Source of the DNA: MWCO01 sp964488865
GTDB taxonomy: Bacteria > Myxococcota_A > Polyangia > Polyangiales > Polyangiaceae
NCBI GenBank assembly: GCA_964488865.1
Contig: CAZAWR010000006.1
Coordinates: 124,001 to 188,000, forward strand
Reading direction: 5' to 3'
DNA length: 64,000 nt
The position numbers and the translations under genes were made by a program. This document shows, piece by piece, positions 50,471 through 59,221 of this stretch (positions within the stretch are counted from its first letter, which is position 1; every line of letters begins with the position of its first letter). Below the pieces are notes generated by a model that saw only the letters and a program-made list of their open reading frames with translations, did not search any database and had not been told where the DNA came from.

Positions 50471-51778
50471 CTACAGAGACCTCGCCAAGACGTAGGCGAA
50501 GATGCCAACCGCGACCGTGAGAACGATCAAGGACGCGACGAAGAGAGCCACCAGGCCGCGAGGCGCGGCAGGAGCGACCGAAGGCACCGTGCCCACCTGG
50601 GGCTGACGAACGGAAGGCACGTTGGCAGGCTGGGACCGCGGCACAGACACCGGCGCCGGGTCGACCAGGGGTTTGGAGCCGTCGGGGCCTGGCGGAACGC
50701 GGCCGTTTGCAGCGCTGGCAATCATCGAACCGATGGGAGGCGCCACATCCTTGATGGTGTCCTTGCCGAACTCATCGATGGCAGGACGTCCGGGGTTCGA
50801 CGGCGGATCGGGGGCCACGGGCTGCTGCGATACGGGCGGAGTCGGAAAGAGCGCCTCGGCTGCGTCCGCCCCGCGCACCTGTTCGACGAGTGCGCGCATC
50901 CTGGCGGGTGAGTAGACGGAAGTGGCTTCCTCCGAGGGCCCTCCGGCGTTCCAGGCCTCCTCGCGGATGGCCCCTGCGGTCACCTCGGCTTGCGGGTCCA
51001 ACTCCTTGATCATGTCGAACAAGGCGGTGGCCGCCGTGACCGACGCGAGCAGCGAGGCTGCCGGGAAGAATGCGCCATCCCAGGTGCTCACGTGAGCCTG
51101 CCACACCACGCACCCTTGCTGGAGTCGAACCATGGACGCTAGCTCGACCGGCCCCGTGGCAGACTCCGCATGCAAGTCGAACGTCTCGGCGATGCGACGC
51201 GCCGCGCGGATGCCGGCCACGCGGGCGAGAATGAGCGCTTGGCCGTCGAGGAACACGCTCGAGCCCAGACGCTCGAGGGCGTCCTCATTCGCACGTACTT
51301 CGCAGTGCGCGATGGCCCCCGACCACAGCGTTCGGGGGTCGGAGGGCGCCTTGCCGAGGGCCGCCATCAGCTCGTCGTAGGCGCGTGCGAGCAGACGAGA
51401 GTTCGCAGCGAGGCTCACGAGCACGGCGCGGTCGACGGCGCGCAGCAGGCGCCAGTCGACGTTCGAGAGGGGTCGAGCCGGGCCGAGCACACGAGCGACT
51501 TCCGGCGGGACCGCATCGGGGTTCGGGTCCCGAGACTTCGACACGAGCTTCAGGTGCCTGGGCGGGATCTGCTGCGCCAACTCACGGACCGCGGTCACGT
51601 CCACCACGCCGTCGAGCCCGAGCCGAGCTAGTGCGACACGCGTCTCCACGGACAAGGCGGTCCAGCCTCGCGGCGACGGGATGATGCCCGCTGTGAGCAG
51701 CGCACGAACGGCGACGAGGGGCGGTCGCGGAAGGTCGTCGGAGAGCTCCTCGAACTGATAGAGGATCGGGTCGGTCAT
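50471..51778 (-). CDS. Protein with nitrate-reductase-associated-like N-terminal domain and C-terminal membrane helix
   Basis: About 435 residues. The N-terminal 70 residues (LYQFEELSDDLPRPPLVAVR, LLTAGIIPSPRGWTALSVET) resemble Nitr_red_assoc proteins, whose role is unclear. A middle region has helical segments (DWRLLRAVDRAVLVSLAANS). The region about 165-300 contains DGQALILARVAGIRAARRIAET and DPQAEVTAGAIREEA. A long Pro-rich linker follows, and the protein ends with a hydrophobic helix (GLVALFVASLIVLTVAVGIF) of the tail-anchor type. No nitrate reductase genes lie nearby, so a nitrate role is not implied. The assignment rests on the N-terminal pattern alone. Start ATG at 51778. Confidence 0.55.
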   Translation of the reverse strand: MTDPILYQFEELSDDLPRPPLVAVRALLTAGIIPSPRGWTALSVETRVALARLGLDGVVDVTAVRELAQQIPPRHLKLVSKSRDPNPDAVPPEVARVLGPARPLSNVDWRLLRAVDRAVLVSLAANSRLLARAYDELMAALGKAPSDPRTLWSGAIAHCEVRANEDALERLGSSVFLDGQALILARVAGIRAARRIAETFDLHAESATGPVELASMVRLQQGCVVWQAHVSTWDGAFFPAASLLASVTAATALFDMIKELDPQAEVTAGAIREEAWNAGGPSEEATSVYSPARMRALVEQVRGADAAEALFPTPPVSQQPVAPDPPSNPGRPAIDEFGKDTIKDVAPPIGSMIASAANGRVPPGPDGSKPLVDPAPVSVPRSQPANVPSVRQPQVGTVPSVAPAAPRGLVALFVASLIVLTVAVGIFAYVLARSL

Positions 51779-52052
51779 GCGGGATCCCTGACTTGCGTAT
51801 CGTAAGCCAAGAAGCATCGGTGGGGAAGCAGCCTAAATCCATCGGAAAACAGAGCGCCCCAAGGCATCGACGTGAAATGGTAGCCCGGGCTCCGACGATG
51901 GGAACGTGTCCGAGCAACGGTCGGGCTGGAGGGCACCTCGAAGATCGCACGCGCGGCGGAGTTGCAATGACGCGGGCTCGGGCTCGACCTGAGTGGGTAC
52001 CCACTTGCGGGGCGCTGTTCTTCCGCGCGCTCTCTTCCCTCCGTTCGATGCC

Positions 52053-52760
52053 TCATCCCTGCGTGGCGAACGAGACGGTGAGCAGGAACTCCGAAGGACC
52101 TTTGGAAGATCCGAAGGTCGCGGCACGCACCCGCGCCGTCGCGCACTGCGCCACGGCGTCGTTCAAGCCCTTGCGAGACGCTTCCTTCACCTCGGTGACC
52201 CTGCCGTTGCCATCCACGGACACACGAAGCTCGAGACTCCCCTGCAGGGTCGAATCCCCGGCAAGGCTCGCGATGTGGCAACGACGAAACCCCGTCTTCA
52301 TCCGCACCACGACCGTGTTGACGTTCGCTGGCAGCGCACCGGCCCCGGACACGGAGGTCACCACGACCGACTTCGACGAGGCGGTTGGGGTCGGAGGCTC
52401 CGATTCTTCGCCGTCGTTGTCCCCGCCGGCAGATGGCCCCTGCACGGTCGCGTCCGGGCAGTGCGCGATGTTGGCCTTCTGCGCCTCCGCCTTCAATCGA
52501 GCCGCCTTCTCCTCGGGTGAGCGCGCGCTCGACAAGAATGCGAACAGATCTTTTCCTTCCGCGGACCCAATCTTCTTCGCCAGGCAATCCTGCCTCTTGC
52601 TCGCGAGCTCCGCGGACGACATCCCCGGTTCCTCGAGGCCCGGGCACGCAGCCTTGACATCGCACAGGATGCCGACGTCGCTTTCGTAGCTCTTGCAGCA
52701 ACCCGCCAAGGGAAGAGCCGGGATGACCAGAAGCAACAACCCACGCAATCGGAAGGACAT
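52053..52760 (-). CDS. AgmX/PglI-like C-terminal domain lipoprotein
   Basis: A 235-residue exported protein. Lipoprotein signal (LRGLLLLVIPALPLAGCCKS) followed by a Cys-containing helical segment (LCDVKAACPGLEEPG, KRQDCLAKKIGSAEG) and a Gly/Ser/Thr-rich linker. The last 85 residues contain VVVRMKTGFRRCHIASLAGD, then LELRVSVDGNGRVTEVKEAS and a final C of AVAQCATARVRAA. This is the AgmX/PglI or TonB-C-like fold widespread in myxobacteria, often in motility or envelope proteins. Divergent from the membrane kinase gene; the two promoters share the 83-base gap. Function unknown. Confidence 0.8.
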   Translation of the reverse strand: MSFRLRGLLLLVIPALPLAGCCKSYESDVGILCDVKAACPGLEEPGMSSAELASKRQDCLAKKIGSAEGKDLFAFLSSARSPEEKAARLKAEAQKANIAHCPDATVQGPSAGGDNDGEESEPPTPTASSKSVVVTSVSGAGALPANVNTVVVRMKTGFRRCHIASLAGDSTLQGSLELRVSVDGNGRVTEVKEASRKGLNDAVAQCATARVRAATFGSSKGPSEFLLTVSFATQG

Positions 52761-52843
52761 GCGAGAATGCTCGCGTTGGGGATCCCCAGTTGTCAACAAC
52801 AGACGCGTACGTAGGAGGCCCCGCCACGCCTTGACAATCCCGC

Positions 52844-54490
52844 ATGGGATCGCCACCCTCCGGCGCCGATCCGCACCCCACCGATGAATCCATGACACCC
52901 CCGCGAGTCCAAAGCCCCTCCCGACGTCTGGGTGCGCTCGCGTTCGACGTAGAGGAGAGCGCCGACCTCGTGCGCGATCGGGTGGCGATGATGCTGGGCA
53001 TCATTCTGGGCATCGCCGGGCCGTTGTGGGTCGTGAACGCGCTGCTCAACGCCTTGTTCTTTCCCGCATTCGAGCCCGGGAGGATCACCTCTCCTCGGTC
53101 CATGCTGCATGGCGGCGCCGTCCTCGTGCTCACAGGGCTGTGGGTGGTCGCCCGAAGGCACCCCGTGCTCTCCGTCGCGCGGCGAATCGAGTGGCTCGCG
53201 ATGACGACCCTGGGCCTGACGATGGCTGGCATGGTGAGCCTATCGAACGCTGCGTACCGTCCCGAGCTCATCATGGCCCTGGCCCTCGGACACTTCCTCG
53301 CCTTGCGTGCGGCAGTCGTTCCGAGCACGTGGAAGGCCACAGCGACCGTCGGAACGCTGGTGGAGGTGCCGACCGTGATCGCGGCATGGTACGTCCACGC
53401 GCTGGACCACGGAGGGGTCCTCTCCCCCGCGAGCGCCGCAGCCGCGTCCGCCGTCTGGGCCGGCATGACGGTGGCGGTCACCTCACTCATCTCCTTCGTG
53501 ATCTATGGCTTGCACCAGAGGGTTCGGGCGGTCGCTCAGCTCGGACAGTACGTGCTCGAAGCCAAGGTCGGGGAAGGAGGAATGGGGGTGGTATATCGGG
53601 CCCGGCACGCGATGCTCCGCCGCCCAACTGCGGTCAAGCTCCTGCTGCCCGAGCGCGCGGACAAGCGGCACATCCTCCGGTTCGAACGCGAAGTGCAGCT
53701 GACCGCCAGCCTCTCCCACCCCCACATCGTGGCCGTCCACGACTTCGGCCGAACACGCGAGGGCATCTTCTACTACGCCATGGAGTACATCGACGGGCTC
53801 GACCTCGACAGCCTCGTCCGCTGCGACGGGCCACAGCCGCCCGGACGCGTGCGCCACATCCTTCGTCAGGCCGCAAGCGCGCTCGCCGAAGCGCACCGAG
53901 TCGGCCTCATCCACCGCGACGTGAAGCCGGCAAACGTCATGCTCTCGGAAGGTTCCATCGACAAGGACCGCGTCAAACTGCTCGACTTCGGCCTCGTCAA
54001 GGATCTGTCCGACGGCCGCAGCGACGTCACCGATCTCGGACAGATGCAGGGGACTCCGCTGTACATCGCTCCGGAAGCCATCAAGACACCGCAGTCCGTC
54101 GACACGCGCTGCGACCTCTATTCGTTCGGTGCCCTGGGCTATTTCCTGCTCACGGGGTCCCCGGTCTTCGAGGGGACGTCGGTGGTGGAGGTGTGCGCGC
54201 GACACCTGCACGACAAACCGGTCTCCCCGTCCGACCGGCTCGGGTCACCCATTCCCCCGAGCCTCGAGGCGCTCCTGCTCGCTTGCCTGCACAAGGCTCC
54301 GTCGGAGCGGCCCGCGAGCGCAGAAGCCATCGTAGACATGCTCGACGAGGCAGCTGATTGCCCAGCCTGGTCGCGCGAGGACGCGGAGCGCTGGTGGCGT
54401 GATCGCGCCCCCGCGGTTCGATCGCAGTCCGGGCTCGCAAATCTTGGCGAGCAACGAACCCTGGCCGTGGACTTCCGCGACCGCAATTGA
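52844..54490 (+). CDS. Membrane Ser/Thr protein kinase with N-terminal hydrophobic module
   Basis: A 548-residue kinase with the kinase domain at the C-terminus. Residues 45-225 have about six hydrophobic helices (MMLGIILGIAGPLWVVNAL, MVSLSNAAYRPELIMALALG). The kinase domain begins at about 240: GEGGMGVVYRA, TAVKLLLPER, HRDVKPAN, DFGLVK, GTPLYIAPE, so the active-site residues are all in place. This order is the reverse of most one-component membrane kinases. ATG at 52844 is used, but TTGACA at 52831 could be a -35 box for a transcript that begins further down, which would make the ATG at 52892 (MTPPRVQSPS) the real start. Probably senses membrane state; target proteins unknown. Confidence 0.9.
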   Translation: MGSPPSGADPHPTDESMTPPRVQSPSRRLGALAFDVEESADLVRDRVAMMLGIILGIAGPLWVVNALLNALFFPAFEPGRITSPRSMLHGGAVLVLTGLWVVARRHPVLSVARRIEWLAMTTLGLTMAGMVSLSNAAYRPELIMALALGHFLALRAAVVPSTWKATATVGTLVEVPTVIAAWYVHALDHGGVLSPASAAAASAVWAGMTVAVTSLISFVIYGLHQRVRAVAQLGQYVLEAKVGEGGMGVVYRARHAMLRRPTAVKLLLPERADKRHILRFEREVQLTASLSHPHIVAVHDFGRTREGIFYYAMEYIDGLDLDSLVRCDGPQPPGRVRHILRQAASALAEAHRVGLIHRDVKPANVMLSEGSIDKDRVKLLDFGLVKDLSDGRSDVTDLGQMQGTPLYIAPEAIKTPQSVDTRCDLYSFGALGYFLLTGSPVFEGTSVVEVCARHLHDKPVSPSDRLGSPIPPSLEALLLACLHKAPSERPASAEAIVDMLDEAADCPAWSREDAERWWRDRAPAVRSQSGLANLGEQRTLAVDFRDRN

Positions 54491-54523
54491 GGCTCGCTGG
54501 CAACGCGCGGCCGCCAAGCCAGC

Positions 54524-55333
54524 TCACGCCGCCGGCTCTACGTCCTGGGGCCGGCGAGGCACCAGCATGCGAAGCGCCGACAGGCGGTGCCGGTACCAGT
54601 TCACCCCCGCATGCCGCGCGTTGATCGAGAAGATCTCCGGCCGCTCCTCCAGCAACGCGAGGACGTCCTGCAGCGTGAACGACGGCTCCGAACCGCTGCA
54701 AAGCTCGTCGTATACGCACCGCGCGAGCTCGTAGTCTTCCGCACGTTCCACGACGAAGCGGTGGGACGTCGAATAGTCCAGCCCGGTCTCCCATCGCACG
54801 TTGCCGACCCAAAACCGGTCCGTGCCGTCCCACAGGTAGGACGTCACGCAGTCCCGGTCGTTCGGCGCCGTGGCCTCGAGAAAGGTCCTCTCCAGCGCAT
54901 CGAACTGCATCACCTCCACGTCGTTGCCGTCGGGCCAGGTCGCGGGGTGCAAGTTGCTGAGGTAGTCCCAAGGGAAGATCTGGGTGTCGTAGGCATTGAG
55001 CACGCGCTGGATCGCCTTCGGGTCGATCAGCGGGCACTTCGACGGAATACGCACCACGACGTCCGCGCCCCATTGCCTCGCGGCATGGTAGTGGCGCTCC
55101 AGCAGATCCGTCGGGTGACCGCGGAAACAGGGCACGGAGAGCTTGCGGCATAGATCGGCGACGGGATCGTCGAAAGACAGGTAGGAGGTCGCGACCACAA
55201 TGGGGTCGTCGGTGCCTGCGCGGACACGCTGGATGGTGCGTTGAAGCAGGGGCTTGCCGGCGAGCGGGAGCAGGGCCTTGCCGGACAGCTGGGGCGAGAG
55301 CATGCCCGCCTGCACGAGGATGAGCTTCTTCAT
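54524..55333 (-). CDS. SpsF-like cytidylyltransferase (degenerate nucleotide loop)
   Basis: A 269-residue protein of the SpsF/acylneuraminate cytidylyltransferase family, which activate sugars as CMP or related nucleotides for surface polysaccharides. It keeps PLAGKPLLQRTIQRV, YHAARQWGADVVVRIPSKCP, DYLSNLHPATWPDGNDVEVM and the C-terminal part. However, the N-terminal nucleotide-binding loop reads VQAGMLSPQLSGKAL, lacking the usual Arg of QAR and the RLPGK motif. So activity may be altered or lost. It starts with ATG at 55333. It is convergent with the kinase gene and divergent from the GH26 lipoprotein. It may serve capsule or lipopolysaccharide work but has no such neighbours. Confidence 0.78.
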   Translation of the reverse strand: MKKLILVQAGMLSPQLSGKALLPLAGKPLLQRTIQRVRAGTDDPIVVATSYLSFDDPVADLCRKLSVPCFRGHPTDLLERHYHAARQWGADVVVRIPSKCPLIDPKAIQRVLNAYDTQIFPWDYLSNLHPATWPDGNDVEVMQFDALERTFLEATAPNDRDCVTSYLWDGTDRFWVGNVRWETGLDYSTSHRFVVERAEDYELARCVYDELCSGSEPSFTLQDVLALLEERPEIFSINARHAGVNWYRHRLSALRMLVPRRPQDVEPAA

Positions 55334-55595
55334 GAAGGCATGATTGCCGTCGCTCGAAGGAGGTCTTCGGGAGCGCACGTGAACTTCTTGGCACAATCGC
55401 GCGACGCGCGGGTTCACGCTCACCATCGTTCGGCAGGGAGGCTCGCGAGGTTTCGGTGAGCCGTGATCTCTTCGATCGCCATGATCGATTCGATCGCACG
55501 CGCGAGTCTCCAAAGGGCGCGACGGCGTGAGGATCTGCCTGGCACGAGTGCTGCTACTCCCCCTGGTATCGCCTACCCGGGCGGAAAGGAAACCC
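55334..55595. other. Divergent promoter gap between the SpsF-like and GH26 genes
   Basis: Gap of 262 bases with no gene. Around 55465-55500 the words GATCG and CGATCG occur several times, partly overlapping. This gives a self-complementary cluster that could be a protein-binding site, but no clear promoter boxes were assigned. Confidence 0.4.
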
Positions 55596-56825
55596 ATGCG
55601 ACGTCCCAGTTCCATGCGCCTCGCGACCACGATTGGGTGCTTGTCCCTCTCCTCCTGCCTGGTGGCCTGCTCCGACGCCGCCCCAGCCCACGATCCCTCA
55701 GCCACTTCCCACGGCCCCGACCAACCTAGCTGCGTCGTGAGCCCGGTCGATGATGGGGGATCGGACGACGAGGCGGGCGACAGCCCGACTGGCGACGACG
55801 GTGGGGCGGGGAGCGCCGGGGCCGGCGGTTCGGACGCTGGAGCCGGGGCCGGCGGTTCGGACGCTGGAGTCGAGCCCGACGGCGGAGAGGACTCGGCGCA
55901 CGACGACGGTGGAGGCGACTCCGGGCTTTCGCCCCGCGACCGCGTCCTGCACTACCTGCGAGGCATATCGGGGACGAAGACGCTGTCGGGCATCCACAAC
56001 CGGCACAACACCAACCCGGATCAGTACACCGGACAGATCCACGACGTCACCGGCAAGTACCCTGCGATGTGGAGCGGCGACTTCCTGTTCGAGCAGCAGG
56101 ACATCGACGCGCGCCAAGGGATGATTGACCAGGCCAAGACAGAGTGGAGCCACGGCGCGGTCGTCGGCATCATGTATCACGCATGCCCACCCACGCAGGG
56201 AGAGTCCTGCGGGTGGGACGGGGGCGTGCTGAGCCACCTGTCCGACGCGCAATGGGGCGATCTGGTCACGGACGGCGGTGAGCTCAACGCGATCTGGAAG
56301 AGCCGGCTGGAGGTCATCTCCCCGTTCTTGCAACAGCTGAAGGACGCTGGCGTTGCGCCGTTGTTCCGTCCCCTCCACGAGATGAACCAGGGAGCCTTCT
56401 GGTGGGGTGGCCGCCCGGGTCCGAACGGGACCCGTCGGCTCTTCCAGCTCACCCACGACTACCTCGTCGGCACCAAAGGGCTCGACAACCTCCTATGGGT
56501 CTGGGACGTCCAGGACCTGAGCTGGGACTTCGACCAGTACGACCCTGGCCCTGGCTACTACGACATCGCTGCGCTCGACGTGTACGGCGACGGCTTCACG
56601 CAAGCGAAGTACGACGCGATGGTAGCGGTGGCGGGCGGCAACCTGATCGCGATTGGGGAGTGCGCGCGGCTTCCCCGGGCCTGGGAGCTGGACAGCCAAC
56701 CGGGGTGGACGTTCTTCATGAGTTGGTCCGAGCTCACCTTCTCGGACAACTCGGGGCAGGAGATCGTGGACCTCTACGCCTCGCCGAAGGTCCTGACGCT
56801 GGACGAGATGCCGGGCTGGGATTGA
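55596..56825 (+). CDS. Glycoside hydrolase family 26 lipoprotein (beta-mannanase-like)
   Basis: A 409-residue exported enzyme. Lipoprotein signal (TTIGCLSLSSCLVACSD), then an Asp/Gly-rich linker (AGAGGSDAGAGAGGSDAGVE) and a TIM-barrel from about residue 120. The acid/base Glu is in LFRPLHEMNQGAFWWGG, and the nucleophile Glu is in IAIGECARLP, both at the expected places for GH26. GIHNRHNTNPDQYTGQIHDV is the start of the barrel. Probably cleaves beta-mannan in plant cell walls; a close relative could act on other beta-linked polysaccharides. ATG at 55596 follows a GGAAAGGA site. The lipobox implies cell-surface anchoring rather than release. Confidence 0.9.
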   Translation: MRRPSSMRLATTIGCLSLSSCLVACSDAAPAHDPSATSHGPDQPSCVVSPVDDGGSDDEAGDSPTGDDGGAGSAGAGGSDAGAGAGGSDAGVEPDGGEDSAHDDGGGDSGLSPRDRVLHYLRGISGTKTLSGIHNRHNTNPDQYTGQIHDVTGKYPAMWSGDFLFEQQDIDARQGMIDQAKTEWSHGAVVGIMYHACPPTQGESCGWDGGVLSHLSDAQWGDLVTDGGELNAIWKSRLEVISPFLQQLKDAGVAPLFRPLHEMNQGAFWWGGRPGPNGTRRLFQLTHDYLVGTKGLDNLLWVWDVQDLSWDFDQYDPGPGYYDIAALDVYGDGFTQAKYDAMVAVAGGNLIAIGECARLPRAWELDSQPGWTFFMSWSELTFSDNSGQEIVDLYASPKVLTLDEMPGWD

Positions 56826-57013
56826 GATTTGCCGGCCACTCGCACCGGTCGATCACCTTGCGCCTGCGGCCCAACCACGCGCAAGTGCTGTGCGCTCCGG
56901 CCGTCGTCGATGCGGACGACCCCTTGCGCGTCTATCTGGTTGGCGACCAAGTGGTCCCCGTGGACAGCGAACTCTGGACGGACGGCGGGCCTCTCGTTCC
57001 CGCGGCGGCGTGA
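56822..57013 (+). CDS. Small open frame overlapping the GH26 stop, unknown
   Basis: A 63-residue frame that starts at TTG 56822 and overlaps the GH26 stop codon by TTGA. Codon third positions are strongly GC-biased, as in real genes here (FAGHSHRSITLRLRPNHAQV is one stretch; DADDPLRVYLVGDQVVPVDS another). It could be a tiny coupled gene or a C-terminal part of the GH26 protein lost by a frame change. No family recognised. Confidence 0.35.
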   Translation: MRFAGHSHRSITLRLRPNHAQVLCAPAVVDADDPLRVYLVGDQVVPVDSELWTDGGPLVPAAA

Positions 57014-57035
57014 TTCGCTGATCCCGATTGAAGGC

Positions 57036-59147
57036 TCACAACGGGCCGTTCGCCGTGCTGGCCGCGGTCGCCGTGGCGAGCGTGACCTGAACGTACACGA
57101 AGCGTTGTCCGCTCCGCAGGTAGTTGTCGACGACGTGGGAAACGGTGCCCGAGCGAAGCCAATCGGGCCCGTCCCGCCACGCGTGTTCCTCGATGAGGGA
57201 CGAGAGGTGCAGATAGCCTTGCGCGATCACGCGTGCCCTGAGCTCTTCGAGCAAGAAGTCCCCGACCTCCTGAGCATTCCGCACCGAAGGGTGGACCGCC
57301 ACGGCGTGCAGATAGAAGGTGCTTTGCTCGGCGAAGCCCTGGTCATCGGACACACCTTCTTCGTCATAGTTCTCGAGCGGGCTTCCCAGCGCATAGGCCA
57401 CGATTCGACCGGAGAACCGCAGGGCCAAACCCACGGACCGGGCGTTGCCCAGCGAACCTTCGATCGCCTCGACAGGGAATTGCAGCATCGGCCGTCGTCC
57501 GTCGACCATCGCATCGTTCGGGTACTGGGAGAGGGTGCCATAGCGCTCGATCTCGACCGCCATCACGCCGGCCCTGTGAGCCGCGAAGTTCTTCGGGGTG
57601 AGTTCGACCACCTCGGCCCCCGCGGTGGGCACCGTGACGGGGCCCATGCGCAGCAGTGGACCGAGGGGGACCGCTGCACCCCGCGTCAGGATGTCCTGTA
57701 CGGCTGCCTCGAGGATGCCCAGAGCCTCGTCGATCACCTCCTGCGGCGTGTCATACCGAGGGTACAAGCGCAGCGCGCGGTCCCCCGCGGGCAAGAGGAT
57801 GAGCCCCCGCCGAAAGGCGCGGTCGCGCAGCACGTCGCGCCAGTCGGAACGGGCCACGGTGAAAGCGAGCATGACACCCATTCCGCGGACCTGCTGAATG
57901 AGCTCGGGGTATCGGGCCTGAAGCCCCTCGAGCGCGCAACGGGCCATGTCGCCGGTGCGGCGCACCTCCTCGAGGTCGAGACGGTCCATCGTAGCCATGA
58001 GGCGGATCATGCCGACGGGATCGCCCTCCCAGGTCGTGTTGAACTTCTTCTCCTCTTGGAAGAAGACGGCGAGGCGCTCGCTCACGAAGAGCACACCGTT
58101 CTGCGCCTTCTTCGCCCAGGTCACGACGTCCGGGGGAGCTGGCAACGCGAAGTGCTCGTGCGCCCACATCTTCCCGGTCGTGCCGAACCCCGTCTGCACC
58201 TCGTCAAAGATCAGGGGCACGTCGAAGACGAGCGTGAGCATGCGAAGTCGCCGGAAGAAGCGCGGTGTGGCCATGCGCACGCCGCCTTCGCCCTGAATCG
58301 GTTCCACGATGATCGCAGCCACCCGCAGAGCCGCCTCGAGCGCGGGCGAGCCGACACGCTCCCGCTCTTCCGCCACGAAACAGGTGGGGTCGCCTCCCCG
58401 CACCAGGAAGTCGTCGATGCGAGCAAGGGTTTGCGCGAAGGAATCTTTGGGCGCTTGGAGGATTTGCCAGATCTGACGCAGGCTGCGCTCCTCGCGCCGT
58501 TGGGTGGCGATCGAATTGCGCGGATCGTCCGTGGGGAACACCGCCTGAGGCCAGTCGAAGGTCGGGAAGCCCATCTTCGCCTTCTTGCGATGCGTAACCG
58601 CGAGCGCACCCAGGGTCCGCCCGTGGAACGCCCCCTCGAACGAGACGATCACCCCACCGGACCTGGCCCCTGCCACGCATCCTCGCACCAGCAGCGCGGC
58701 CTTGATTGCGTTTTCGACAGCTTCCGCGCCCGTGTTGACCACAAAGTGGCGGGGCATGCCTTCGGGAGCGATCCGATCGAGCGCGGCCTTGAAGCGCAAG
58801 GACGTGACCGTCTGGTACTCACTGTGCGCGTACCGACTCACGAGGCCGGGCAGTGCGGCGCGGAGCGCCTCCGTGATGCCCGGGTCGTTCTCCCCGAAGG
58901 CTTGGGTCGCGATCATGGCCCCCATGTCGATGAACCGCCACGGTTCCCCGTCTTCAGCACGGTCCAAGGAGGCGAGGTAGGCTCCCCTCCCCTGGGCAGG
59001 GTCGAACGCCACGGGCAGGGAATAGAACAGGCTGTTCCGTGCCGCGGCGAGCAAGGCATGGGACTGGGGCATGCACTCCGCGATGCAGTCCTCGATCGGA
59101 CGGTCAAAGTCCTTCAAACCGTCGGGGGTACGCGCATGGATCGACAT
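57036..59147 (-). CDS. Class III aminotransferase fused to a GNAT-type acetyltransferase domain
   Basis: A 703-residue cytosolic protein. Residues about 25-470 form a PLP-dependent class III transaminase. Motifs seen are EGAFHGRTLGALAV, IIVEPIQGEGG, IFDEVQTGFGTTGKMW (Asp 315 for the PLP nitrogen) and VTWAKKAQNG (PLP Lys at about 346-347). Details such as KMGFPTFDWPQAVFP and ERSLRQI resemble L-lysine 6-transaminase more than ornithine or GABA enzymes. From about 475 to the end a GNAT-like domain follows, with SVGLALRFSGRIVAYALGSP and LHAVAVHPSVRNAQEVGDFL, whose acetyl-CoA loop is degenerate. The fusion suggests amine transfer and acetylation of one substrate, perhaps lysine-derived. Substrate unproven. 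Confidence 0.85.
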   Translation of the reverse strand: MSIHARTPDGLKDFDRPIEDCIAECMPQSHALLAAARNSLFYSLPVAFDPAQGRGAYLASLDRAEDGEPWRFIDMGAMIATQAFGENDPGITEALRAALPGLVSRYAHSEYQTVTSLRFKAALDRIAPEGMPRHFVVNTGAEAVENAIKAALLVRGCVAGARSGGVIVSFEGAFHGRTLGALAVTHRKKAKMGFPTFDWPQAVFPTDDPRNSIATQRREERSLRQIWQILQAPKDSFAQTLARIDDFLVRGGDPTCFVAEERERVGSPALEAALRVAAIIVEPIQGEGGVRMATPRFFRRLRMLTLVFDVPLIFDEVQTGFGTTGKMWAHEHFALPAPPDVVTWAKKAQNGVLFVSERLAVFFQEEKKFNTTWEGDPVGMIRLMATMDRLDLEEVRRTGDMARCALEGLQARYPELIQQVRGMGVMLAFTVARSDWRDVLRDRAFRRGLILLPAGDRALRLYPRYDTPQEVIDEALGILEAAVQDILTRGAAVPLGPLLRMGPVTVPTAGAEVVELTPKNFAAHRAGVMAVEIERYGTLSQYPNDAMVDGRRPMLQFPVEAIEGSLGNARSVGLALRFSGRIVAYALGSPLENYDEEGVSDDQGFAEQSTFYLHAVAVHPSVRNAQEVGDFLLEELRARVIAQGYLHLSSLIEEHAWRDGPDWLRSGTVSHVVDNYLRSGQRFVYVQVTLATATAASTANGPL

Positions 59148-59221
59148 ATCTTCCTCTGGCCCGTCAGGGTTGAAGCGCGCAATCGCCCGTCAGCAGAACG
59201 TGGCCTTGTTCCTGCGACCGG

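Noticed and set aside
52831..52836. TTGACA as a promoter -35 box for the membrane kinase
   Set aside because: No good -10 lies 16-18 bases downstream, so it is not listed as a promoter; it only casts doubt on the start codon.
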